A stretch of 64,000 bases of DNA from Cyclobacteriaceae bacterium (GTDB lineage Bacteria; Bacteroidota; Bacteroidia; Cytophagales; Cyclobacteriaceae). A program made the position numbers and the translations under genes. Every line of letters starts with the position of its first letter. Position 1 is the first letter of the stretch. Under the pieces are notes generated by a model that was not told the DNA's origin, ran no database searches, and saw only the letters and a list, made by a program, of their open reading frames with translations. The stretch lies in assembly GCA_016787665.1 (NCBI GenBank), contig JAEUUC010000006.1, positions 124,001-188,000 on the forward strand, written 5' to 3'. Of the stretch, positions 51,335-59,294 are shown in pieces.

Positions 51335-53473
51335 ATGGCATTGATTGGAACGCTCCGCACTAAGATGACCAAGTGGGTGGTGGGCTTTATTATGGTGGCC
51401 TTGGCCGCGTTTATTGTGGGCAGTGATTTGATTGGCAGTGGACCGAACGCACTGATCGGTGGCCAGGACACCTCGGTAGGCAGCATTGCGGGTAACACCA
51501 TCAGCAACAAAGAGTTTATGGATGCCGTGCAGGAGCGCGAAACCAATTACCTCCTGAGCTTTGGCCGGCAGCCGGGCGATCGCGAAATGCCAACCCTGCG
51601 CCAGCAGGCTTGGGAGATTTTGCTTCTGCGCAATGCCATTCAGCCGCAATACGAAAAAGTGGGCATTCGCGTGACCAGCGATGAGGTATGGGACATGATC
51701 CAAGGCAAGAATGTAGATGAGAACATCAAAAACTCATTCCGCGATTCAGCTGGTAACTTTGACAGCCGCAGGGTAGTCGAATACATCAACAACTTCAATA
51801 CACCTGCACCGGTAGAGCCTCAAGCGCGTGCCATGTGGGAGGAAAGCCGATATCGCTGGAATACCTTTCAGAAAGAACTAGCGGCCGGCCGCGAACGTCT
51901 TAAGTATGAAAACCTCTTAGTGAAAACGACCTACGTCACGGCTGCCGAAGCTGAGCGCGATTATCACAATCAAAACGATGTGGCCGAGGTGGCCTATCTC
52001 TATGTACCGTTTTATGCCGTGAGCGACTCGCAGATAACCGTGAGCGATAACGACCTGAAGGCCTATTACACCCGAAACAAGAAGCGCTACAAGACCGAAG
52101 AAAGCCGCAGCCTGAGCTACGTGCTTTATCCGATTACGCCCTCCCCTGCCGACTCTGCCGCGGTACGCGAAGAATTGACTCGTTTGGCAACTGAGTTAAA
52201 GACTACCGCTGATGATTCCGTTTTTGCGATCAACAACTCCGATAATCCGTCCACCGCATTCTCGAAATACAACAAAGGCAATCTCCCGGCCTCCATCAGC
52301 CCGGAAGAACTGCAACCCGGCTTCGTTAAGGGTCCCTTTCTCGATGGTGATACCTACAAAGTGATGAAAGTGGTGAAGGTTGGTAAGGACACGACCTACA
52401 GCGCCCGCGCCAGCCATATTCTAATCCGGTGGGAAAGTGAAACAGACGAAGCTAAGAAAACGGCCCGCGACAAGGCCCGCAAGATTCTCAATGAAATCAA
52501 AGCCGGTGCCTCTTTTGCCGAAAAAGCCCGTGAGCACGGCACAGACGGTACCGCCTCAAAAGGCGGTGACCTGGGTTGGTTCCAAAGCGGCATGATGGTG
52601 AAGCCCTTCGAAAAAGCCGTGTTTGATGCCCGCAAAACCGGGCTGCTGGGCGATGTAGTGGAAACACAATTCGGCTATCACCTGATTGACGTTACTGCGG
52701 TAAAGGATAACACCACGTACTCAATCGCCTCCATTGAGCGTACGATTACAGAAAGCGATGAAACCCGTAACGAAGCGTTCCGCAAAGCCGATGCTTTCGC
52801 CACGGACCTTTCGGGCGTGGACGACTTCAAGGAGAAAGCTAAACAGGAAGGCCTGAATGTGTACGAAGCCAACGACCTGTTGCCAACTGAGCGCAGAATG
52901 AATAACCTGAACGATGCCCGTGTCACCATTTCCTGGGCGTTCCGCGAAGGAAAAGTTGGAAAGGTATCGCCCGTGAACGAGATCGAAGGAAATTATGTGA
53001 TAGCCGTAGTAACCAACGAACTGGAAGAAGGTGCTAAACCGTTTGAAAAAGTGAAGGAAGAAATTCGGCCAATAGTAAAAAATGAAAAAATTGGCGAGTA
53101 CCTCGTTAAGCAACTAACCGGAAAGACCGGCACGTTGGAGGAAATCGCCAGTAGCTTCGGTGCCGATGCTAAGGTGGGCACCTCCAGCGACCTGAAAATC
53201 AATGCCACCTCATTGCCGACCATCGGATTCGATCCCATCGCCATTGGTGGTGCGTTCTCGGTAACAGCCGGCAAACGCACGGCACCGATCATCGGTGAAA
53301 CCGGGGTCTCCATCTTCGAAATGAAAAACCTCACGCCTGCACCTGCCATCGGAGACTATACCATGTTTAAGAATCAACTGAAACAGGGCCTGGACGGCCG
53401 GGTAGGCTACTACATTACAGAAGCCATTCGCGAAGGCGCGAACATCAAAGACAAGCGCTACCGGATGTATTGA
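51335..53473 (+). CDS. membrane-anchored peptidylprolyl isomerase (PpiD/SurA_N type)
   Basis: A 712-residue protein. An N-terminal anchor (MALIGTLRTKMTKWVVGFIMVALAAFIVGSDLIG, helix ~14-30) is followed by a SurA_N_3-like chaperone region (~50-230). A parvulin PPIase domain spans ~355-460, with ASHILIRWESETDEAKKTARDKARKILNEIKAGASFAEKAREHGTDGTASKGGDLGWFQSGMMV and TQFGYHLIDV. A second, degenerate parvulin-like region follows (~520-710). It folds outer-membrane and periplasmic proteins and is essential-looking in Bacteroidota. It has its own promoter and terminator. Confidence 0.93.
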   Translation: MALIGTLRTKMTKWVVGFIMVALAAFIVGSDLIGSGPNALIGGQDTSVGSIAGNTISNKEFMDAVQERETNYLLSFGRQPGDREMPTLRQQAWEILLLRNAIQPQYEKVGIRVTSDEVWDMIQGKNVDENIKNSFRDSAGNFDSRRVVEYINNFNTPAPVEPQARAMWEESRYRWNTFQKELAAGRERLKYENLLVKTTYVTAAEAERDYHNQNDVAEVAYLYVPFYAVSDSQITVSDNDLKAYYTRNKKRYKTEESRSLSYVLYPITPSPADSAAVREELTRLATELKTTADDSVFAINNSDNPSTAFSKYNKGNLPASISPEELQPGFVKGPFLDGDTYKVMKVVKVGKDTTYSARASHILIRWESETDEAKKTARDKARKILNEIKAGASFAEKAREHGTDGTASKGGDLGWFQSGMMVKPFEKAVFDARKTGLLGDVVETQFGYHLIDVTAVKDNTTYSIASIERTITESDETRNEAFRKADAFATDLSGVDDFKEKAKQEGLNVYEANDLLPTERRMNNLNDARVTISWAFREGKVGKVSPVNEIEGNYVIAVVTNELEEGAKPFEKVKEEIRPIVKNEKIGEYLVKQLTGKTGTLEEIASSFGADAKVGTSSDLKINATSLPTIGFDPIAIGGAFSVTAGKRTAPIIGETGVSIFEMKNLTPAPAIGDYTMFKNQLKQGLDGRVGYYITEAIREGANIKDKRYRMY

Positions 53474-53490
53474 TTGAATAACGTCAAGAT

Positions 53491-53515
53491 AACGCCCTCT
53501 GCGGAGGGCGTTTTT
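53491..53515 (+). terminator. terminator of the PpiD-like gene abutting the DUF493 start
   Basis: The stem AACGCCCTC / GAGGGCGTT with loop TGCG ends in TTTTTG; the ATG of the next gene is at 53520. Confidence 0.8.
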
Positions 53516-53519
53516 GTTT

Positions 53520-53783
53520 ATGGACGAAAAGTGGTATCAGGATTTTAAGGAGAAACTGGACGGCTACTATACCTGGCCGGCCCCGTACACCTTTAAGTTC
53601 ATTGTTCCCAAAGGAAAGGAAGAAGAGGTGCGGGCTTTATTTCCCTTACACCTGGCTAATGAACGTGAATCAAGCCGCGGGCGATATACCAGCCTGACCT
53701 TTGTTATGCCGATGAGTTCCAGTGATGCGGTGATTGCGGTTTATCAGAAAGCCTCCGTTGTAGAAGGCCTGATCGCCCTGTGA
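53520..53783 (+). CDS. DUF493 family protein
   Basis: An 87-residue protein from the ATG at 53520 ([41 protein letters not shown]); a TTG two codons upstream lies in the terminator. The DUF493 (YbeD-like) ferredoxin-like fold is recognised by FKFIVP and the C-terminal [30 protein letters not shown]. The family is probably regulatory with unknown ligand. Its start follows directly on the isomerase terminator. Confidence 0.88.
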   Translation: MDEKWYQDFKEKLDGYYTWPAPYTFKFIVPKGKEEEVRALFPLHLANERESSRGRYTSLTFVMPMSSSDAVIAVYQKASVVEGLIAL

Positions 53784-53817
53784 ACTTCGGATAAATTGTA
53801 CCTTCGCAGCCAAACCC

Positions 53818-54057
53818 GTGCCGCCCATGTGGAACGAAGAAAACAACAAACTGAAACGATCTTTCGTCTTTGCCGATTTTTCAGAAGCCTTTGCCTTTAT
53901 GACGCGTGTCGCATTGCTGGCCGAGCAAGCCAATCATCACCCGTGGTGGAGCAACGTCTACAACCGGGTGGATATTGAGTTGCAGACACACGATGCCGGA
54001 AACATCGTGACGGAAAAGGACCGGGCACTGGCGGCAGCCATTGATCGTCTGATATGA
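53818..54057 (+). CDS. pterin-4a-carbinolamine dehydratase family protein
   Basis: A 79-residue frame with GTG at 53818 or ATG at 53827 as start. The family core [61 protein letters not shown] contains the conserved HHP-W-x-NVYNRV and THDAG-x-x-T-x-D motifs. The enzyme dehydrates the 4a-hydroxytetrahydropterin formed by aromatic amino-acid hydroxylases, or acts as a stress-related DCoH-like protein. It is shorter than the usual ~95-100 residues, lacking an N-terminal strand. The stop overlaps the rsmI start (ATGA). Confidence 0.88.
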   Translation: MPPMWNEENNKLKRSFVFADFSEAFAFMTRVALLAEQANHHPWWSNVYNRVDIELQTHDAGNIVTEKDRALAAAIDRLI

Positions 54058-54734
54058 GCGGAACTGCACTTTATATCGTGCCCACTCCCATTGGCAACCT
54101 GGCGGATATCACGTTTCGCGCATTGGACGTTCTCAAATCGGTCGACATCATTCTGGCGGAAGATACCCGTACGTCACGGGTACTACTCAATCACTACAAC
54201 ATTGAACGTCCCCTGCAGAGCTATCACATCTTCAACGAGCACCAAGCCGTTACACGGCTTATCGATCGCATGAAACAAGGTGAACGTTTTGCACTCATCA
54301 GCGATGCGGGAACTCCGGGTATCTCCGACCCCGGCTTTCTGCTGGTGCGCGAGACGTTGAAGGCCGGTCTGGGCGTAGATTGTCTGCCCGGCCCCACGGC
54401 TTTCATACCAGCCTTGATTAAGTCCGGGTTTCCGACTGACCGGTTTGTCTTTGAAGGATTCCTGCCTCACAAAAAGGGGCGACAAACTGCGCTGAAGCAA
54501 TTGGCCCAGGAACCCCGGACCATCGTTTTGTACGAATCGCCCCACCGGCTGAAAAAACTGATTGAAGAACTTCGCGAGCACCTCGGTGCCGACCGCATGA
54601 TTTCCGTTTCGCGGGAGCTGACAAAAAGGTTCGAAGAAACGATAACCGGATCAGTAGCCGAGGTACAGGCGAGTTTCGCTGATCGCGAGGTGAAGGGTGA
54701 AATCGTAGTTGTGATCCATGGCCAAGAAAACTAG
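54054..54734 (+). CDS. rsmI: 16S rRNA (cytidine(1402)-2'-O)-methyltransferase
   Basis: A 226-residue tetrapyrrole-methylase-fold enzyme: [43 protein letters not shown] at the start, [55 protein letters not shown] and a C-terminal GEIVVVIHG. It methylates the ribose of C1402 in the decoding centre. The end overlaps the next gene by 17 bases. Confidence 0.96.
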   Translation: MSGTALYIVPTPIGNLADITFRALDVLKSVDIILAEDTRTSRVLLNHYNIERPLQSYHIFNEHQAVTRLIDRMKQGERFALISDAGTPGISDPGFLLVRETLKAGLGVDCLPGPTAFIPALIKSGFPTDRFVFEGFLPHKKGRQTALKQLAQEPRTIVLYESPHRLKKLIEELREHLGADRMISVSRELTKRFEETITGSVAEVQASFADREVKGEIVVVIHGQEN

Positions 54735-55500
54735 CACGCGATTTCCGCCAATTGTATTAGCCTGCCTGAGCATGGCCTTTCTGGTAGCCGGATGGCTCAT
54801 GTCCTCTTTTCCGGTGTTGATTCTGGCCGCGTTGGCGCCACTGTTTGCCATCACCGACCAAAGCCTGGAGAGTGAAAATCCGTGGAACGGCCTGGAGCTG
54901 ATTTGGATAACCCTCACGGCCGGTCTGCTGGCGGCCTGGCAATTTGATTTCATCCACCTTATTACCGCCTTCATTCAGGCGATCGGCCTCACGTTGGCGT
55001 TTGGCAGCTACGTTTGGGTTGGGCGCACGTTGGGACCGCGCATTGGCAAATGGGTAACCATTCTGTTCTGGTTGGCCCTGGAGTATTTGTTGATTAAGTC
55101 ACCCTGGCGGACCGACCTCATCCTGCTGGCCGATGCGTTTCAACTGAAACCCTCGTGGTTGAAATGGGACGCGAGCCTGGGCTTCACGGCTGTTACGCTC
55201 TGGATTCTTATCTCGAATTGGCTTTTTTATGTAGCCATTTTCCGATCTTCCATTAACCTGATGGCCTTGGTCGCGTTTATTCTGGTGGCTTCCCTGCCGC
55301 CCATTGTATCGGTACTGTCCTTATCGTCCGTACCAATTACCCGCGACATTATGGAAGCCGTGTACCAGGGCGGCACCGGCCCAGACGTTTATATGGCGAA
55401 GGGCGAACTGGTGGCCCGTAGTGCGCTATGGATTATGGCGCTGGTGTTGATGTTTACAGGCGTAAAAGCAGTCACGCAAAAAGAAAAAAAGAAAAAATGA
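54718..55500 (+). CDS. polytopic membrane protein, resembling the N-terminal part of Lnt
   Basis: A 260-residue protein with about seven or eight helices (VLACLSMAFLVAGWLMSSFPVLILAALAPLFAI, LIWITLTAGLLAAWQ, LITAFIQAIGLTLAFGSYVW, WVTILFWLALEYLLI, TAVTLWILISNWLFYVAIF, LMALVAFILVASLPPIVSVLSL, ALWIMALVLMFTGVKAV). The SFPVLILAALAPLFAI stretch resembles apolipoprotein N-acyltransferase. No carbon-nitrogen hydrolase domain follows, so it is not a working Lnt; the likeness may be only general. It overlaps rsmI by 17 bases and the next gene by 4. Confidence 0.7.
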   Translation: MAKKTSTRFPPIVLACLSMAFLVAGWLMSSFPVLILAALAPLFAITDQSLESENPWNGLELIWITLTAGLLAAWQFDFIHLITAFIQAIGLTLAFGSYVWVGRTLGPRIGKWVTILFWLALEYLLIKSPWRTDLILLADAFQLKPSWLKWDASLGFTAVTLWILISNWLFYVAIFRSSINLMALVAFILVASLPPIVSVLSLSSVPITRDIMEAVYQGGTGPDVYMAKGELVARSALWIMALVLMFTGVKAVTQKEKKKK

Positions 55501-56309
55501 ATTTGTCGGACATTCGAAACGAAGTCATCCGGTTAAGCCGCGATGTTGGTGCCTTTATTGAGAAAGAGTGTTACTCGTTTGACCGCTCCCGAATTGAGCA
55601 AAAAGAAGGGTTTAACAATTTGGTGTCCTATGTCGACAAAGAATCCGAGAGGAGGTTAGTTACCCGCCTGCGCGAGTTGGTACCGCAAGCTGGCTTCATC
55701 ACCGAAGAAGGTACCGTGGAGCAAGCCCGGGAGCAGGAGTACAACTGGATTATTGACCCGCTGGATGGTACTACCAACTTTCTGCACGGCCTGCCGGTAT
55801 TTGCGATCAGCATTGCGCTGATGCATCACAAAAAGATTGTGTTGGGTGTTGTGTATGAAATCAATCGCCAGGAATGTTTTCATGCTGTGGTGGGTGAACC
55901 TGCCCGTTGCAACGATCAGATCATTTCGGCCTCACCTGCCCGAACCCTGGGCGAGAGTTTGCTCGCTACCGGATTTCCCTACTATCATTTCGAAAAACGT
56001 GATGAATATCTGGCCATCATTAAGGAATTTCTGGAGCGCACACATGGCGTGAGACGAATTGGAAGCGCAGCAGTCGACCTGGCCTACGTGGCCTGTGGTC
56101 GGTTTGAGGGATTTTTTGAATACAACCTAAACGCGTGGGATGTGGCAGCCGGCATTTTCATTTTACAACAAGCCGGAGGCACCGTCAGCGACTTTTCGGG
56201 TGGTGAGAATTTTCTTTTCGGAGGGGAACTATGCTCGGCTAATGGCTATATCCATGCCGAAATGCTGAGCGTCATTCAAAAAAACTGGGGAAATTCACTG
56301 CCTGTTTAA
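55497..56309 (+). CDS. inositol monophosphatase family phosphatase
   Basis: A 270-residue protein from the ATG at 55497 (MNLSDIRNEVIRLSRDVGAFIEKECYSF), overlapping the previous stop by 4 bases (ATGA). The metal site motifs are GFITEEGT, WIIDPLDGTTNFLHGLPVFAISIAL and the C-terminal NAWDVAAGIFILQQAGG with SAAVDLAYVACGRFEGFFEYNLNAWD. Family members hydrolyse inositol-1-phosphate, fructose-1,6-bisphosphate or 3'-phosphoadenosine compounds; the sequence alone does not decide. A divergent -7-like element of the next gene lies downstream. Confidence 0.93.
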   Translation: MNLSDIRNEVIRLSRDVGAFIEKECYSFDRSRIEQKEGFNNLVSYVDKESERRLVTRLRELVPQAGFITEEGTVEQAREQEYNWIIDPLDGTTNFLHGLPVFAISIALMHHKKIVLGVVYEINRQECFHAVVGEPARCNDQIISASPARTLGESLLATGFPYYHFEKRDEYLAIIKEFLERTHGVRRIGSAAVDLAYVACGRFEGFFEYNLNAWDVAAGIFILQQAGGTVSDFSGGENFLFGGELCSANGYIHAEMLSVIQKNWGNSLPV

Positions 56310-56434
56310 CCGATTTCAGTTTTTAACCACATAATATATAGGCATGTGTTGTTTATCTTCGCTACGTCAATCGAATGCAACCTTTGGTTGATTGGCTTCC
56401 TGACAATTTCAATTACGAAATCAAACCTCAATTT

Positions 56435-59245
56435 ATGAATTACAAACTTAGAATTTTCGGGTTCCTGGCCTTGCTGCTTACCGCATGGTGCGGATTTGCC
56501 CAAAACCTGCAGGATAAATTGCCTGTCGATCCGCAGGTGAAAGTGGGTAAGCTACCCAATGGATTAACCTATTACATTCGGCAAAACGCCAAGCCGGAAA
56601 ATAAGGTTGAGCTCCGGCTGGTCGTGAATGCCGGCTCCATTCTGGAGGACGATGATCAACAGGGCCTGGCTCACTTTACCGAGCACATGGCGTTTAATGG
56701 TACCAAGAACTTTAAGAAGAATGACCTGGTGTCTTACTTACAGTCAATCGGAGTAAAATTCGGTGCCGATTTAAATGCCTACACCAGCTTTGATGAAACC
56801 GTTTATATTTTGCCCATACCCACGGACAAAAAAGAAAACATTGATAAAGGATTCCAGGTATTAGAGGACTGGGCCAGCAACGTCTTGTTCGATGGCGAGG
56901 AGATCGAAAAAGAACGTGGTGTGGTGCTGGAAGAATCCCGGCTCGGTAAAGGTGCGCAGGACCGCATGCGCAAACAGTACTTCCCGAAACTCTTTGAAGG
57001 CTCCAAGTATGCCGATCGCCTCCCCATTGGTAAGGAGGACATTCTGAAGAACTTTAAGCACGATGTCATCAAACGCTTTTACAAAGACTGGTACCGGTCC
57101 GACCAAATGGCCGTAGTGGTGGTGGGTACGCTGGAACCGGCTGAAGCGGAGCGCCTCATCCGTCAGCATTTTGAGAAACTCAAGAACCCGTCAAAGCCAC
57201 GAAAGCGAACGGTGTTCCCCGTGCCCCCGCGGAGCAAAACGGAGGCTCTCGTGATTACCGACAAAGAGAATCCGAACTCTATTTTGCAAATGGTGGGCTC
57301 GCCCCAACCGTTTACCGAGGCGGCTACGCTGGCCGAATACCGCGCCTCCATTATCAAGAACATGGTGCAAACCATGTTGAGCGAACGCCTTCAGGAACTT
57401 ACCCAAAAGGCCGACCCTCCTTTTGTCTTTGGCGGAAGTATTCAGGGAGGCTTTATTCGCAATTACGAGTCGTACCAATCCTTTGCACTGCTGAGCAAAG
57501 CTGGAATTGAACCGGCCGTAAATGCCATAGTAATGGAAAATGAGCGCGCCCGCAGGTTTGGCTTCACCAAAGGTGAGTTAGAGCGCACCAAAAAGAATCT
57601 GCTTAAGCAACTGGAGCGCAGCTACAACGAACGTGACAAGACTGAATCGGAGCGTTACGCCAATGAATACATCCGCCACTTTTTGGCACAGGAACCCATT
57701 CCGGGCATCGAAAACGAGTTCAACTATTACAAACAGTTCTCGGAAACCATCACCTTAGAAGAGGTAAACAAGTATACGGCCACCAACATCCCGGCCAATC
57801 AGGGAAAACTGGTGTTGCTGCTGGCGCCCGAGAAACCTGACTACGAACTGCCGACCAACGAGAAATTGTTAGCTATGGTAGAGGCAGCGTCAAAAATGGA
57901 AGTTACACCGTACGAAGAAAAAGCGGTGGCCGCCAGCCTGATGGACGAGCCCCCCGTGGCCGGCCGGATTGGCTTCCAGAAAGAAAACAAAGAAGCTGGT
58001 TACTATGAGTTGACGCTCGGCAACGGGGTTAAAGTGATTTTGAAACCCACTGATTTCAAAAATGATCAGGTGATGCTTACGGGTTTCCGTTTTGGCGGAC
58101 AATTCAACTACGATGTGAAAGATCGTTTGAACGCGGAAAACGCGGCTACCCTGGTCAGCCAAATGGGCATTGGCAAGTTTACGCCCGTAGATCTGCAAAA
58201 AACACTGGCCGGAAAAACAGCCACCGCTAGTCCTCGGTTTTCCACCTTGACGGACGGCATCAGTGGCTCCAGCAGTGCGGCTGATGTGGAAACGATGCTT
58301 CAGATGGTGCACCTGTACTTCACGCAACCACGCAAGGATGAAGAACTGTTTAAGTCATTCGTCAATCAGCAGCAGGCCATGATGCAGAATATGATGGCCA
58401 ATCCGCAAATGGTGTTTCAAGATTCGTTGCTGCGCACGGTCTATCGAAATCATCCACGGGGACCACGTATTCCAAGTGCTGCCGATTATGGGAAGATCAA
58501 CCTTGATCGGGCTCTGGAAATCTATAAAGAGCGATTCGGAAACGCCAATGGCTTTACGTTTGTTATCATCGGGGCGTTCACCCTGGATAAGATAAAACCC
58601 TTAATTGCTACCTACCTGGCCAGTCTGCCGTCAGACAAAACCAAAACCTCTGCTCTCCAAGATGCAGGCGTGCGGCCGGTTAAGGGAGTGGTGAAAAAAG
58701 AAGTTAAACGCGGCACGGAGCCAAAGAGCTTCATTGCCCTTCAATTCAATGGTGAAGCTCCGTATAGCATTACTGAACAGTTGAAAATGACTGCGCTGGT
58801 CGAGGTCATTAAAATCAAGATGATCGAAACGCTGCGCGAGTCGTTGGGCGGCACGTATACCTCAAACATGAGTGGTTCATTGAGCAAGTATCCTTACGAA
58901 AGCTATAGCATTAGCGTCTCTATTCCCTGCGGACCGGAAAATGTCGACAAGCTGATTACCGCAACCCTGGGAGAAATTGAGAAAATCAAAAAGAACGGCC
59001 CCCTTCCGGCTGACCTGGCCAAAGTGAAAGAAGGCTGGAAGAAAACTTATCAAGAGAACCTGAAGGACAATAGCTACTGGATGCGCCAATTGCAAAGCAG
59101 CATCGAAAATGGATATGCTGCCTCCGAAATTCTGAACTTCGAAAAGGTGATGGACGCCTTTACGCCCAAAGAGATTCAGGAGGCCGCAAACAAATATTTT
59201 GATGGGCGAAACTTTGTTCAGGTTGTGCTGAACCCGGAGAAATAG
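56435..59245 (+). CDS. M16 family zinc peptidase (two M16 domain pairs), exported
   Basis: A 936-residue protein from the ATG at 56435 (MNYKLRIFGFLALLLTAWCGFAQ, a signal peptide); a 20-codon upstream extension lacks a signal sequence. The inverted zinc motif HFTEH (residues 80-84) lies in GLAHFTEHMAFNGT, with the third ligand in the EEIEKERGVVLEESRLG helix ~75 residues later. Four ~220-residue alpha/beta domains follow the pitrilysin layout; the second pair lacks HxxEH and is catalytically silent. It is probably periplasmic. A strong terminator follows. Confidence 0.94.
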   Translation: MNYKLRIFGFLALLLTAWCGFAQNLQDKLPVDPQVKVGKLPNGLTYYIRQNAKPENKVELRLVVNAGSILEDDDQQGLAHFTEHMAFNGTKNFKKNDLVSYLQSIGVKFGADLNAYTSFDETVYILPIPTDKKENIDKGFQVLEDWASNVLFDGEEIEKERGVVLEESRLGKGAQDRMRKQYFPKLFEGSKYADRLPIGKEDILKNFKHDVIKRFYKDWYRSDQMAVVVVGTLEPAEAERLIRQHFEKLKNPSKPRKRTVFPVPPRSKTEALVITDKENPNSILQMVGSPQPFTEAATLAEYRASIIKNMVQTMLSERLQELTQKADPPFVFGGSIQGGFIRNYESYQSFALLSKAGIEPAVNAIVMENERARRFGFTKGELERTKKNLLKQLERSYNERDKTESERYANEYIRHFLAQEPIPGIENEFNYYKQFSETITLEEVNKYTATNIPANQGKLVLLLAPEKPDYELPTNEKLLAMVEAASKMEVTPYEEKAVAASLMDEPPVAGRIGFQKENKEAGYYELTLGNGVKVILKPTDFKNDQVMLTGFRFGGQFNYDVKDRLNAENAATLVSQMGIGKFTPVDLQKTLAGKTATASPRFSTLTDGISGSSSAADVETMLQMVHLYFTQPRKDEELFKSFVNQQQAMMQNMMANPQMVFQDSLLRTVYRNHPRGPRIPSAADYGKINLDRALEIYKERFGNANGFTFVIIGAFTLDKIKPLIATYLASLPSDKTKTSALQDAGVRPVKGVVKKEVKRGTEPKSFIALQFNGEAPYSITEQLKMTALVEVIKIKMIETLRESLGGTYTSNMSGSLSKYPYESYSISVSIPCGPENVDKLITATLGEIEKIKKNGPLPADLAKVKEGWKKTYQENLKDNSYWMRQLQSSIENGYAASEILNFEKVMDAFTPKEIQEAANKYFDGRNFVQVVLNPEK

Positions 59246-59263
59246 CGGTCAATCGCGTAAATC

Positions 59264-59290
59264 AAAAAAGGCCCTCACCGGGCCTTTTTT
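59264..59290. terminator. bidirectional terminator between M16 and permease genes
   Basis: The stem AAAAAAGGCCC / GGGCCTTTTTT with loop TCACC sits between two convergent genes. Confidence 0.93.
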
Positions 59291-59294
59291 GTTT

